DNA of 64,000 nucleotides from Mytilus edulis (lineage: Eukaryota; Mollusca; Bivalvia; Mytilida; Mytilidae): contig NC_092350.1 in the NCBI RefSeq assembly GCF_963676685.1, forward strand, positions 3,089,486 to 3,153,485, read 5' to 3'. Position numbers and translations under genes: made by a program. Below are positions 24,370 through 35,579 of this stretch, piece by piece. The notes below the pieces were generated by a model. The model saw only the letters and a list, made by a program, of their open reading frames with translations, ran no database searches and had not been told where the DNA came from. Each line of letters begins with the position of its first letter. The stretch's first letter is position 1.

Positions 24370-24960
24370 ACAAAACGTTGTTTTCGTGTCATGTTTAGAG
24401 AAGGCAAAGCGTTGTTTACATGTCATGTCTGAAGTAAACAAAACGTTGTTTATATTTCATGTCTAGGTAGACAAAACGTTGTTAACATGTCGTGTCTGAA
24501 GTAGACAAAACTGTTGTTTATATTTCATGTCTAAGTAGACAAAACGTTGTTGACATGTCATGTCTGAAGTAGACAAAACTGTTGTTTATATTTCAAAGCG
24601 TAGTTTATATTTCATGTCTGAAAAATACAAAAACTTTGTGTAAGTGTCATGTCTGAAGTAGACAAATCGTTGTTTACATTTCATGTTTGAAGAAGACAAA
24701 ACGTTGTTTACGTTTCATGTGTCTGAGGTAGACAACACGTTGATTAATTACATGTTATGTTTGAAGTAGACCAACCACACTGTTCATGTAAGTCTAAAAT
24801 AGAAAAACCGTTGGTTTCATGTTGTGTGTAAAGCAAACAATTACATTTGCTTACATGTTATGCGTTTTGTACATGAAAATGTTGTCTCCGTTACATGTTA
24901 TGTTTATAATGTACAAAAACTTTGTTTACATGTTGTCTGAAGTACAAAAATATTTTGTAC
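24365..24960. repeat. Degenerate tandem repeats after the receptor stop codon
   Basis: A unit of about 34-40 bases with 'aagtagacaaaacgttgttt' and 'catgtcatgtctg' repeats some fifteen times with growing divergence. The first unit overlaps the last codons of the receptor ('cctcgtgtctaaaataaac'). The dead paralogue shows a single extra copy of its own matching segment at 15,515-15,565. Confidence 0.85.
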
Positions 24961-24964
24961 TTGT

Positions 24965-25325
24965 TATGTCTATTATATGTTGATGTCATTGCTGGTGAGG
25001 TTTTTAATTCCAAGAGGGTATCACTTCCCCAGTGGTCAGCACTTCTGTGCTAACATGAATTATCCTTGATATGGTCATATTTATAAATTTACTTTTTACA
25101 AAACTTTTTTTCTGAAATACTAAGGATTTTCTACCTCAGGAATAGATAACGTTAGCTTTATTTGGCAAAACCTTTTTTTATAATTTTGGTCCTCAATGCT
25201 ATTCAATTTCGTACTTTATTGGGCCTTTTTAACTTTTTTGGATTCGAGCGTCACTGATCGATGAGTCTTTTGCAGACGAAACGCGCGTCTGGCGTAAATA
25301 TAAAACTTTATCCTGGTATCTATAA
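24965..25325 (+). repeat. Dispersed repeat, 'gcgtctggcgtaaatat' family
   Basis: Contains 'actaaggattttctacctc', 'ttttggtcctcaa', 'cagacgaaacgcgcgtctgg' and 'tcctggtatctataatgag'. A second, shorter copy with the same order of blocks is at 60,590-60,795. I recall this pattern as very common in bivalve introns. Confidence 0.6.
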
Positions 25326-25329
25326 TGAG

Positions 25330-26380
25330 TTTAATTAGACAAACATCATCTTTTTTTTCATAAACACTTTGTCTACATGCTATGCCTGAAGTATACTAAA
25401 ATGTTTTGTACTGTAGACCAAGTGGAGTGTGTCTTTTGATGTTTTTTTTTTATCTAATGTAGAATGTTATGAATCTTTTGTACGCAACCGCTGTCTGTGT
25501 AATGACTATAAATGTATAACTTATGTGTCAAAAATATAGATTTTTTTTTTATTAAAAAAGTCCACCGTTTATCCCTGGGCGATGGATCATTGTAAGCACA
25601 CAGCCCCTTGTGTATACTTCCCTGTGTTATACAATGTAAATTATATTTAGGTGATTTTCAATAAATGTATTTTAAGTCTTAAACCAAAACAAAAAAAAAA
25701 ACAAAAAAATTTGTACATGCAGTACTATAACCTCTATTTGAAATTGATGTAAAAGTTATGAATGATAATCGCATAGATTATTGATAGCGTTTATATATAT
25801 TTTATACTTCTGATGTCATTAGAGAACTTCAAATAGTACGAAAGCTTTTAGAAACTCCCTCGTTATTTTCACATTCTACTTTATATGCTTTTGTGACTAC
25901 CTTCATGTGTTATTGGGACATTTTGATTATAATGATTTATTGTTCTCTATACCTTCGTAAAAATTGATTTATGCAGAAAACTGAATGCATACAAAGGGAA
26001 GTAATCAAAACAAATTCAGTTAAACTCATTTAAAGTCAATAAAAATGTTAATGTTAAATTCCTTTCAAATTCTGGTGATAATGTCAAATATAATTCAGCA
26101 TCATTTCAAAAGAAGGGCGGAATACACAATGTATCTTATCCCACAATATCAAATAACTATCTCACAATATTAAATAACTGATTTTATTAACTCTTCAAAC
26201 ATGACAGTTATGTGTTACTTTTACATAAACTTAACAAAAGCGTGCATATTATGAAAAGCTATAGTGTTCTCTCCTCAGACGTGAACAATTCCCGCCAACA
26301 TTTGGAATATCAAAAATTTATCATTGATCATACGTCGATATCATTATGATTACACATAAAACCAAGTGTTGGAGACAATA
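25330..26380. other. AT-rich, no gene seen
   Basis: Only short unrelated ORFs and homopolymer runs are seen. The stretch from 25,560 to 25,670 ('ccctgggcgatggatcattg') looks repeat-like but has no partner here. Confidence 0.35.
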
Positions 26381-26389
26381 ATCAAAAAA

Positions 26390-26665
26390 ATGTATGCCCC
26401 ATTTTTGTGCATTATGTTTTCTGGTCTGTGCATCCGTTTGTCTGTTCGTCCGTCCGTCTGTTCCATTTCATGTTAAAGTTTTGGTCAAGGTAGTTTTTGA
26501 TGAAGTCCAATCAACTTGAAACTTAGTACTAATGTTCCCTATGATATGATTTTTCTAAATTGATGCCAAATTAGAGTTTTGATCCAAAGTTTAGAACATA
26601 TAAAATGATAGTGGGGCATCCGTGTACTATAGACACATTGTTGTTTGTATATACTTCTATTATGC
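26390..26665 (+). repeat. Dispersed repeat with 'cgtccgtccgtctg' and 'ggggcatccgtg' ends
   Basis: I recognise the combination (Tyr-free, CG-rich 'tctgttcgtccgtccgtctg' followed by 'ttttggtcaagg' and 'gtggggcatccgtgtacta') as a common bivalve repeat. There is no second copy in this window. Confidence 0.45.
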
Positions 26666-27349
26666 TGTACCATGGTTGACATCTGGTGTTATATCAAAAT
26701 GTAAATAAGCAACAAAAATCATTCATATATGTACAGCTGTTCAATAAACCAAAGTTTGTAGTGAAGGTTTTAATGCCTTTTCTTGTGTCGATGAAAATTT
26801 TATAAAAAGACAAAAACGTAGTTGAACTTTATTGCCGATATGAAATTAGAAAAAAAAATTACAAAGACGGAAGAGGTCTTAGAATTAATGTGTTTTAAGC
26901 GCTGTATTTAATTAACTGGTAGCAAAGATATCGGTTTCGCTACTTTTTTTGTTGGAAATTTGCAGCACTTAAGCTTTGTCCATCCATTTCATTATAGTGT
27001 ATACAACCACCTAGTAATACATTACACTTTCAAGCTACAACATGTTGTTTCGTACACGTAATGTCAAGAGATATATCCTGGGACCAGTGATAAACTTGAT
27101 CATATAAAACAGTTGTCACCCAACATAATATGTAATAATGTTATCTGATGTATTGATATAATGTCTACCGATAATAAATCTTCGTCCTGTGTAAATACTG
27201 TGTTAGGTTTATTTCATATTTATATCCAAAGTGAGTGTACCCGGTATTTCAAGTGATCTTATGTTTTATAGCTACTACATTTTTCGTCAGGTATTCCAGA
27301 CGTTTTGTTGCAACCTCAAGACATTTTTCATCGAAAAAAATAGCAACGT

Positions 27350-27515
27350 TTTCTCGTTTGAATTGTTTTTCATTTGTCATTTCGGGGTCTTTTATAGCTG
27401 ACTTTGCTGTTTTGGGATTTGCTCATTGTTCAAGGCCATACGGTGACCTATAGTTGTTAATTTCTTTGTCATTTGATCTCTTGTGGAGAGCTGTCTCATT
27501 GGAAATCATACCATT
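27350..27515 (+). repeat. Family B tail, truncated
   Basis: 'cattttcgtttgaattg', 'tagctgactttgctg', 'catacggtgacctatagttg' and 'catacca' in order. It is 5'-truncated compared with the copies at 48.4 and 54.0 kb. Confidence 0.6.
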
Positions 27516-28544
27516 ATTTTGAAAAATAAGGGGGAAAATAAAGTACTAAATACACAAGAACCCTACATATGAAACTATGAAAAGCGTAGAAATGTATTAT
27601 TTTTTAGTCGTACGGGTTTATCGTTTTGGAACTGTCCTTGTGTGCAGTTTTGCAGTGTCAATTTACAGTAGACGTTTTAAGATTTTGCTTACAATACAAC
27701 TTCAGCATGTTACACTCGAACTGTGATTCAAAAATATAATTTAATTGGTCTCTTTTGTCGTTATGAGTTTTGCACGTTTTTGAAGTCCTTTCAGTAATTC
27801 ATAGTTGCTTTCATATACGTCATTTAGGTCTCTGGTGGGTAGATGTTATATTGGCAATCTATTTTTATACCGTTTAAGGATATTTCCTTGTTTATTCACC
27901 ACACAATTGAAATAAATAATTCTGTAATTTGAAAATGTCAAGAGTAACCAGGTATTTTCCGCTTGGAACTTTTAAATTACAATAAATCATGCTGTAAATA
28001 TATAGACTCCCGCATGTACAAAGGTACTTTTTACTTTGTGTTTCAAGCTTTCTCGTTTACTTTCGGCTTTAAGTGCAGACTAATTCCTATCTAAATGAAC
28101 GATACAGTTAGGAAAGACAGACTAAAGTAAAATGAAATGAGAATTGTTTTAATAAAGATAACAAATGTGTTTAAGTTAGATACAATTTGTTTACTTGAAT
28201 AAAACAAATAGCTTTAGCATTTGAAATACTTCATCAATAATAGATTTAAAAGGTAGACGTAATAAAAATCAAAAGAGCTGAAAGCTCTGAGGAAAAATGA
28301 CGCCACTGTCTCGAATATTGGGATAGTTTTTATGCAAGTCTTGATTTTCACATACCTTAATTAGTTTAACAATGCAACATGTCTCGTAAGCATATAATTG
28401 ATATTTGTATATGTGTGTGTGTGAAGTGAAGGTGACAACTGGCTGTGTTTTTTTAAACACAAATGAATAGGTCAAGACTACCTGAATTGTACAAATAAAT
28501 ACCGTAGAAAGGCTTGTATATTTCTCACTGGTACATAGTCTGAA

Positions 28545-29266
28545 TCCGTGTCCGTTCGCGCCCATTCACGTTTGCGCCCACTCATGTTCGCCCCCTTTCA
28601 CTTTCACACCCTACATGTTCGCACCCAATCTTAATTGGTTTTGTGTTCAATAACTCTGTAAGCAAGTGTTTTCTTATAAGTATAATTGTTGTCATTGTCT
28701 CAAAAATAAAGTGTTGAATAAATCTTAATCATGTTTTGGATAGGGTATTGTTAAAAATAATAACAATCCTTTCTAAATAAAGTGGTATTTTGTCAACGTT
28801 TTATTTTGTGTTGAATAACTCTTAATCATGTTTTGGTTAGTGTATTGCTATAACTTTGTTTCATTGACTTGTTTCAAAATGAAGTGAGATTCTGACTATG
28901 TTTTTTTCTGTGTGTTGAATAAATTTTATCATGTTTTGGTTATAATAGTGGATTGCTATATTTTAGTTCCTATATTTTATTGCTTCGTTGTTTCAGATCA
29001 AAGGGACCAAGCTGTTAAAAACAATTATCTTTTGTGTTTTTCCTTTAAAATCTTCAATGTTTTACTCATACCAAGCTATAAATACATTCAGTATTTACAC
29101 CAAAGCAATTTAAAACAACAATCATGATTTTCCTATTATTCAACTTGAATTTGAATCAAAATTGGGCGCGAATGAGTAGAGTGCGAACGGACCTTGGGTG
29201 CGAACGTGCGAGCTGCGAACATGTAGGGTGCGAAAGTGTATTGGGCGCGAACAGACCTGATACCAC
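28545..29266. mobile_element. Element with arrayed terminal inverted repeats, 722 bp
   Basis: The left end carries a run of 'ttcgcgccca'-like decamers (28,554-28,628: 'gttcgcgcccattcacg', 'ccctacatgttcgcaccc'). The right end carries the inverse (29,164-29,250: 'ttgggcgcgaatgag', 'gaacatgtagggtgcgaaag', 'tgggcgcgaacagacc'). The 8-base word 'agtctgaa' lies on both sides (28,537-28,544 and 29,267-29,274) and may be a target duplication. The interior has three copies of a roughly 100-bp repeat starting 'gtgttgaataa' but no transposase. Confidence 0.65.
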
Positions 29267-29372
29267 AGTCTGAACCCCCTTCTCCCACAAAATATTAAGT
29301 AAATAATCTTTTTGTTACTGTTATCAAAGGTCTAATGAAACTCAGGTAATTTCAAACATTTGTCAAAGAATT

Positions 29373-29978
29373 CTAGTCAAACCGGTACCTGGTTAAATTG
29401 GCACCTGGACAAATCAGCACCTGGTTAAATCGACACCTGATATAGTCAATTCGTCACCCATGTTAAATATATATTTTTAACAGGCTATGTTAATTTTTTT
29501 CTGGGACGCCCAGAAAAAAAAAAATATCCTACCCAGACGTCATAATTATTTGGACTAATACATGAGATATTGGATATTTTTATGCATTATTTTAACCAGT
29601 TGAGCCTTTTACAGGATTGTTGGTTTAATGCTGTTTAAATTTTACTGAAAAAAACACCTTAAATTTGCTAATTATTTGGCATGAAAGTTTGATTTATTGA
29701 AAGGGACTCATAGTTTTCCATTTTATTTTAATAATTGTCTAATTGTTAAAACAACAGTTGGGTAAGGGATTCGTTGTTTACCTTTATACACAACAACATA
29801 GTCACTTTGGTTTCCTTATTTACCTAAATACACAACAACATATTCACTATGTACTTGGTAACAGTTATTAATTAATTGAATAGAAAATATTATAACAAAT
29901 ATTATTGGATGCCGAATTGACGTCAAATAGGTGCCGATTTGACTAGATGCCAATTTAACCAGGTGCCGACTTAACTTG
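29373..29978. mobile_element. Second element with arrayed inverted termini ('ggcacctggttaaat')
   Basis: Left: 'ggtacctggttaaattgg', 'cacctggacaaatcag', 'cacctggttaaatcg'. Right, inverted: 'gatgccgaattgacg', 'aggtgccgatttgacta', 'caatttaaccaggtgcc'. The termini are tandem 17-18-base motifs, the same architecture as its neighbour but with a different motif. The interior is AT-rich and non-coding. Target duplication is not clear. Confidence 0.6.
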
Positions 29979-30339
29979 TACGTTTCAATTCCTCTGCGAT
30001 CGTTTGCGGTATTTTCTTGAGAAAACCTATTTTCCATCATCAAAGAGAAGAAGAAACTGCTTGAAAATGATTCTGGAACGCTTCATGATTGTTAAAATAA
30101 GTTTAATTCACTCAAATAACAATTTTGAAACTTGCGATGTTTAAACAGGAAGTTTCAAAAGCACGTGTAAAAGAAGAAATTAACCGGTGAGAGTGGAAAT
30201 CCGTACATGACAGATATCACTATAGTACGACTTTGAAAGTAAAACAGTTCCATCCTTTTGTAAAACAGTCTTTAATATACCTATCACATTAACGTTTGAA
30301 GGGTCTTAAGCTTATTCAAACCATATAAGTCGGTATGAA

Positions 30340-30600
30340 ACACCAAAACGGAATGAACCATTACCGATTACGTTTTGTAGTTTACAAATTCTAAACTGGT
30401 TCCCGTCAAACTACAACACTTTGTTCGAGTGTAGTGGAATACAAGCAGGAACCAGTTTGTTTGTATAGTAAATTATGAAACCGAGTGTAAACTGGTTCCT
30501 GGCTGATAACTACACAATGATCATGCATAATGATAACACAAGCAGATTCCAGTTTGTATGGAAAATAGTAAATACGAAACCAAGCGCGGTAGGCAGAGAA
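30340..30600. repeat. Imperfect repeats around 'aaactggttcc'
   Basis: 'ctaaactggttccc' (30,393), 'aggaaccagtttgt' (30,451), 'gtaaactggttcctgg' (30,488) and 'agattccagtttgtatgg' (30,544) form alternating direct and inverted copies about 60-95 bases apart. Function is unknown. Confidence 0.5.
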
Positions 30601-30689
30601 ATGTTATGAAGTTCAGGTCGGCAGTTATGGAACAATGACTGCGTCATTTTCCAAAAACTGACTATGAGGTATTGGCTGTGATCATTATT

Positions 30690-30790
30690 GAAGGCCGTAC
30701 GATGACATATAGCTGTTAATATCTGTGTCATCTGGTCTCTTGTGAATAGTTGTTTAATTGGCAACCATACCACATCTTCTTTTCATAAAT
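30690..30790 (+). repeat. Family B tail fragment
   Basis: 'gaaggccgtacgatgacata', 'gtgtcatctggtctcttgtg', 'aaccataccacatcttct': the last 100 bases of the family, divergent. Confidence 0.55.
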
Positions 30791-31555
30791 AAAATAGTAT
30801 ATTTGACCTCTGTTATTCTTCGAAAAAAAATATGGTGATGACTCCCTGGCCATCTAATTTATATAGTATCATTTTTCGTAGGTACGTATTTTAGTTTAAA
30901 TGTTCAGTTGAAAGACAGATTTTTGTGATCATGAAACTTACTGACGTTAAGAATATAAAACCTATTACACACAATTGAAAAATTCTTCATACATGGTTTA
31001 GTTTCTTTCAACAATCAACGTTTTCTAAAAATGATTTGAATAGTTGGGTTAAGAAAAATTTATATGTGACCTAAGTTTTTCTTATCCCTCGTCAAACGTT
31101 TGATGTAGTTTGTTGTATTGATAATCAACATACAATTAAGTATGTTCGCTCCTCTTTGTTTTTGATTTTTTATCAGATATTCGGAATCCTCTGGTTTTAG
31201 CCATGTATTTCCATTAAAAAAATATCTCCACTCACCCCTACTTTTCTTTTCATAAAAGTTTAAAAACCATATTTGAAAATCCTATAAAATCCTTGTTGTT
31301 TTTGTATATCTTTTGAAAGAAAAAGGCTGACAATGTTAAATATATGAAAAGTCTAGAGAGAATTATTTCCCGCCAAATTTGCAATGGCTTATATCTCGAA
31401 AACAAGAACACGGGCTCTTCATTTTTTGTCTGCTTTTTGAGCTCCTTTAATTGTATACTATTAATTCATAACAGTCTTTTAAAAAACTTGTTATTTTGAA
31501 ACAAAGTAGCGAACATCCTCAATACAATAAAGATACATTATATTTGCTTCATTGA

Positions 31556-31605
31556 TCCTATCAGATTCATTATCACAGATATAAGAGGTACATTCTCATT
31601 GGTTC
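31556..31605 (-). repeat. Partial duplicate of the SH2 exon in the intron
   Basis: On the minus strand, right after the donor of the exon at 31,610-31,726, about 50 bases repeat the exon's middle: 'accaatgagaatgtacctct' followed by 'gaatctgatagga', against 'accaatgggaacgtacctt' and 'gaatctgatagga' in the exon. The duplicate carries an in-frame stop and no acceptor, so it is not an alternative exon. Confidence 0.8.
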
Positions 31606-31609
31606 TTAC

Positions 31610-31726
31610 CTTAATGAAAGATACATCCTATCAGATTCATAATCACGATATAAAAGGTACGTTCCCATTGGTTCAAATCTTAATACTGATTCAGCGTCGT
31701 CCTTACTAAACAATATAGCGCTTAAT
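31610..31726 (-). CDS. SH2-domain gene, exon with first half of the SH2 domain
   Basis: A 117-base minus-strand exon with acceptor 'ctcttttgcag' and donor 'aag|gtaaga'. It has one leading base, 38 codons and two trailing bases that form AGA with the first base of the exon at 18,587-18,728. The peptide LSAILFSKDDAESVL, RFEPMGTYLLYRD, YESDRMYLSL is the first half of an SH2 domain: alpha-A helix (DDAESVL), then the strand that normally reads GTFLVRD, then the YxLSLR strand. The FLVR segment here is YLLYR, one residue longer than usual, so the phosphotyrosine-binding Arg is either displaced or bulged. The domain should begin with a Trp in an exon further upstream, which I could not place. The 12.9-kb intron to the next exon contains the intact GPCR and most of the repeats. 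Confidence 0.75.
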
Positions 31727-31892
31727 CTGCAAAAGAGAAAAAAACATGTATAATTGAATAACGAAAAAAATATCCGCAAACATAAACTGTTGCTTTTTGG
31801 TAAAAAAAATTCAAACATCAAACATTCGGCTTGTATTTTTTTCGTTTTTAATGACTTCGAGCAATACCATTGAATATAAAATGTAAATTATG

Positions 31893-32260
31893 ATTTCATT
31901 CGCTATCCTGTACGCATGTCCACAAAATGTCGACAATCGGCAACTGGAATATAACGTCGACTTTGTTGATATTAACATCTACAACTATCTCTGGAATATA
32001 AACGTGGACTTTGTTGATATTAAAATCTACAACTATCTCCGGGACATTGTCTCCTTGATAACTCGAATTATCGAGTAAAACTCCTGTAGAAATATGTGCA
32101 AAAGATAATGCCATTGAATTCATTAGTCTTGACCGATTTCTAAATGCTTGAAACCCACTTTGCATTCGCTTGAATCGGTAACTTTGTCTTATTGTGGTTT
32201 TTGTATCGGTCGTACGACGAATTATACACGTGCACCATACACTTGCTCATGTGCACAATA
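31893..32260 (-). CDS. Possible upstream exon of the SH2 gene (tentative)
   Basis: An open minus-strand frame rich in Arg and Ser: RTTDTKTTIRQSYRFKRMQ, GFQAFRNRSRLMNSMALSF, AHISTGVLLDNSSYQ, then two copies of a 16-residue block (PEIVVDFNINKVHVYI and PEIVVDVNINKVDVIF) that reflect a 48-base tandem duplication. It lies 170-530 bases upstream of the SH2 exon on the same strand. I cannot find a strong donor in the phase required, and no known domain is visible. It could be coding or chance. Confidence 0.3.
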
Positions 32261-32879
32261 GTTTAAGTGTAATGTAAATATCTATTGTACTGAGGTAAAT
32301 GTATTTACTTGTATCCTTTGGGTTTAGAAACTCTCAAATCAACGAGATAAGAGAACAAATACGAAACTTTCTTCGTTGTTCCATGCCAACAGACATTATG
32401 GTATAAAATACACTATGTATATCAGATGTTTTCTGATAGTATAGGTGAAAACCAGTCAACCAGTTAAGGAAGACAATTTACATAATTAACATAATCGTTA
32501 GGTCAAAATGTCCAAATATCGTCGGGGCACTGCTTATGTTATAATAGAATCATAATAAAAGTACTATGATGTTTCGTGTTAGCAGCAAAAGAATTATATG
32601 CAACAGTGGAGCGGAGGAGTAGGTACTAGTATATTACAAAATGATACTAACTCCGTCAATCCAAAGACTGGTCTGATTAAATACCTACCCTATCCCAATA
32701 TGTATATATTTAAAAAAAAAAAAACCAACAATATTATTAAACCGAGCATGATTCTGTCTAAGATAGTTTTGGGAAAGAAGGTTCGGTAAACGAGAGGTGA
32801 AGGATACCAGAGGGACATTCAAATTCACTTTGAGTCCGAAAGTAAAAAAAGTGAAGAAAGTTGTCTGTTCTTTAGACTT

Positions 32880-33085
32880 GTATAACTCGTAGTTTGTCAA
32901 GTATGAAGTTTACCGTACAAGACAAGTGTATTCACTTGTAGGGTACCACACTGCATTAAGACAAGTCGTACTTTGAAGGTTACCAACATGAATAGGACAA
33001 GTGGGAGTCTGTGTTACAAACTTGTAAGGTACATAAGTGTACCAAGAGATCGAGTGGCGTATTGGACAAGTGTGTTAACTTGTAA
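32880..33085. repeat. Short imperfect repeats with 'acaagtgt...acttgta'
   Basis: 'gacaagtgtattcacttgta' (32,919), 'ggacaagtgggagtctgtg' (32,996) and 'ggacaagtgtgttaacttgt' (33,063), each followed by a 'ggtac' or similar word, recur about every 65-75 bases. Each contains a small inverted repeat. Confidence 0.55.
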
Positions 33086-33094
33086 GTAGATATA

Positions 33095-33480
33095 TGAAGA
33101 TGAGGTGTGAGTGCCAATGAGACAACTCTCCATCCAAATAACAATTTATAAAAGTAAACCATTATAGGTCAATGTAAGGCCTTCAACACGGAGCCTTTGC
33201 TCACACCGAACAACAAACTATAAAGGACCCCAAAATTACTAGTGTAAACCATTCAAACGGAAAACCAACGTTCTAATCTATATAAAAAACGAGAAAGGAG
33301 AAACACGTATAAATTACATAAACAAACGACAACTGCTGTACATCAGATTCCTGACTTAGGACAGGTGCAAACATGTGGAGCGGGATTAACCGTTTTAATG
33401 GTACCAAACCTTCTCCCTTTTTCCGATACAATAGCATAACATCACAATATAGAAAACACACGCTAAAATAGCAATTGGCA
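33095..33480 (-). repeat. Family B copy, minus orientation
   Basis: Reverse complement carries the 'gttgtcgtttgtttatg' and 'cctgtcctaagtcaggaatc' blocks and the 'attggcactcacacc'-type tail. It is divergent but in the same order as the copy at 48.4 kb. Confidence 0.55.
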
Positions 33481-33889
33481 GGCTTAACTCAATCAAAAAA
33501 CGTAAATCAAGTCCAAACAAAGCCATGGCAAAACACCACCGCGAAATATTTAACCCTTCGAAATTAATCACTTTTGAAAAAAACGGTTTTAATAATATAA
33601 ACAGGTAAATGAAAAATAACTTTGTCGTTTTAGGTATACTACTTTTGTGTATAAAATTCTTCCAATAATTAGGAATAACAAGAAAGATCTGTCATATAAA
33701 TACATAATTTAACAAGGGTGAATATCAACAATAAAACTATACAATTAGAGCTAGCTAAAACTTTCCTGTACAGATTTAAGGAGAATAATCTTGAAGTTCA
33801 TAAAAATGTAGTACGAAGAAGAGAAAATTAGTAGATATTCCAAATAATCAAAGCTTGTATATATAGATAAGATCCATATTTTCTACGTT

Positions 33890-34040
33890 TGAAAATGCCT
33901 GTACCAAGTCAGGAATATGACAGTTCTTGTCCATTCGTTTTTGATGCGTTTTGTTATTTGATTTTGCCATGTGATTATTGACTTTCCGAATTGATTTTCC
34001 TCTAAGTTCAGTATTTTTGTGATTTTACTTTTTAATATAA
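33890..34040 (-). repeat. Dispersed repeat, family A
   Basis: 'cctgtaccaagtcaggaat' followed by 'gttcttgtccattcg' and 'ctaagttcagtatttttgtg': the exact inverse of the copy at 19,925-20,075. Confidence 0.65.
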
Positions 34041-34667
34041 AATAACAAAAAAGCATTATAAACAGTATCAACAGGTCGAATTAACAAGAAAATTCGATTT
34101 GAGAATACTCGCAGTTACTGACAGCTAGTTAAAAGCCAAAAACAATTAATAATAAAAAAAAACATGCATCAGAGACTAAAATCAACTAAAACACATCCCA
34201 GGGATTTAGTATTTTAACGCCATGAACAGTCAGAGAAGACATGACTTGTGCAATGCCAAAAATAAATGTATCGATAGGTAGTAGGATAGTCAGGAGCGAC
34301 TTCTATAAAGATAAAAATTAACGTGTGTGTGTCTCTATAAGTACATATTGTACCAAGAGACCAATTAGTTCCTGACCCAGGACAAATTTGTAATGGTACA
34401 AATTTGTACTAGTATATATATTTTAATTAGAATAGTCATATATATCGTATATTAGAGAACGCAAAGAACAGTTGTACATATTTTGGTTCATTGACGTTAA
34501 TTTATGAATAAAGTTTACTTGTTTAATATTTTGTAAATATAATCATTTTGGACCCAGTATTAAACTTGTAACGAACTCATTCTAAAATAGAAATAGACAC
34601 GCTAACCCTGTGTACACGCTACACAGGATTTTGAACCTAATTTTTCAAAATTTTCTTTGGGGCATAA

Positions 34668-34692
34668 CCCCCCCCCCCCCCCCCCCCCCCCC
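34668..34692. repeat. Homopolymer run of 25 C
   Basis: Uninterrupted C from 34,668 to 34,692 in an otherwise AT-rich context. The length is likely unstable or uncertain in the assembly. Confidence 0.95.
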
Positions 34693-35119
34693 TAGCAAGT
34701 TGTTGCTCACTTCTTTTTAGATGTATTTGCTTTCCTTTTTCCAGCAATAAAACTCAAGTCAATTAACAGAGCACTTATATCTACAAAATATAAAACGGAT
34801 CTTGACCATTAACCATGACCACAATTTCCTGCTAATGCATGGCCCGAGGACTCCGTATCAAAAGACTATACATATCTATTTATATATAAAGGTCCTTATG
34901 ACTTGCAGCGTATTGGTTTACCTTACAAAGCACTCATGTCAAATGCAAAAAAAGGAAATAATTCATATAAAGATGAAGACCGATGCATATTATAATTTTC
35001 CAAATAAGGTTCGGTGGGCACATTAGAAATATGATCCTCCGTAATATACACATTTTTTAAAAATGCCATTCGTATGATAAATCAAAATATAGTTATAAAT
35101 ACTAAATCATGGTGAAGGT

Positions 35120-35275
35120 TGACGCCTGTCAAAAGGTTTAAACCCGCTGCATTTGTTTGCACCTGTCCTAAGTCAGGAATCTTTTGATCAGTAGTTGTTG
35201 TTTGTTAATGTGGTTCATATAAGTGTTTATCGTTTCTCGTTTTTTATATAGATTAGACCGTTGGTAGAAAAAGCA
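35120..35275 (+). repeat. Family B start fragment
   Basis: 'taaacccgctgcatttg', 'cctgtcctaagtcaggaatc' and 'gttgttgtttgttaatgtgg': the 5' half of the family only. Confidence 0.55.
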
Positions 35276-35579
35276 ACAGAACAAAATCAAAAGTGCTTTC
35301 CACATGAATGCAGGAACATGGAAAGACATAATTATTTGTATCAGATAATAACTTAACAGTCGGAAACCCGGTTGAAATAGAACAAAAGAATCGAAGCTCT
35401 TTGTTAGAGAAGGCGATAAATGCTCACTGTAATGTTTACTATAGTGACAAAAATTTTAAAAGTTAATAGAAAAAAACAAAATTACAATTTTCTTCTCAAT
35501 TACGAAGTGTTTTATTTTAAAAACACCATTTGCATAAGTTTTCAATTTATCTAGTACATAGTTAAGCAGAACAATTAGA

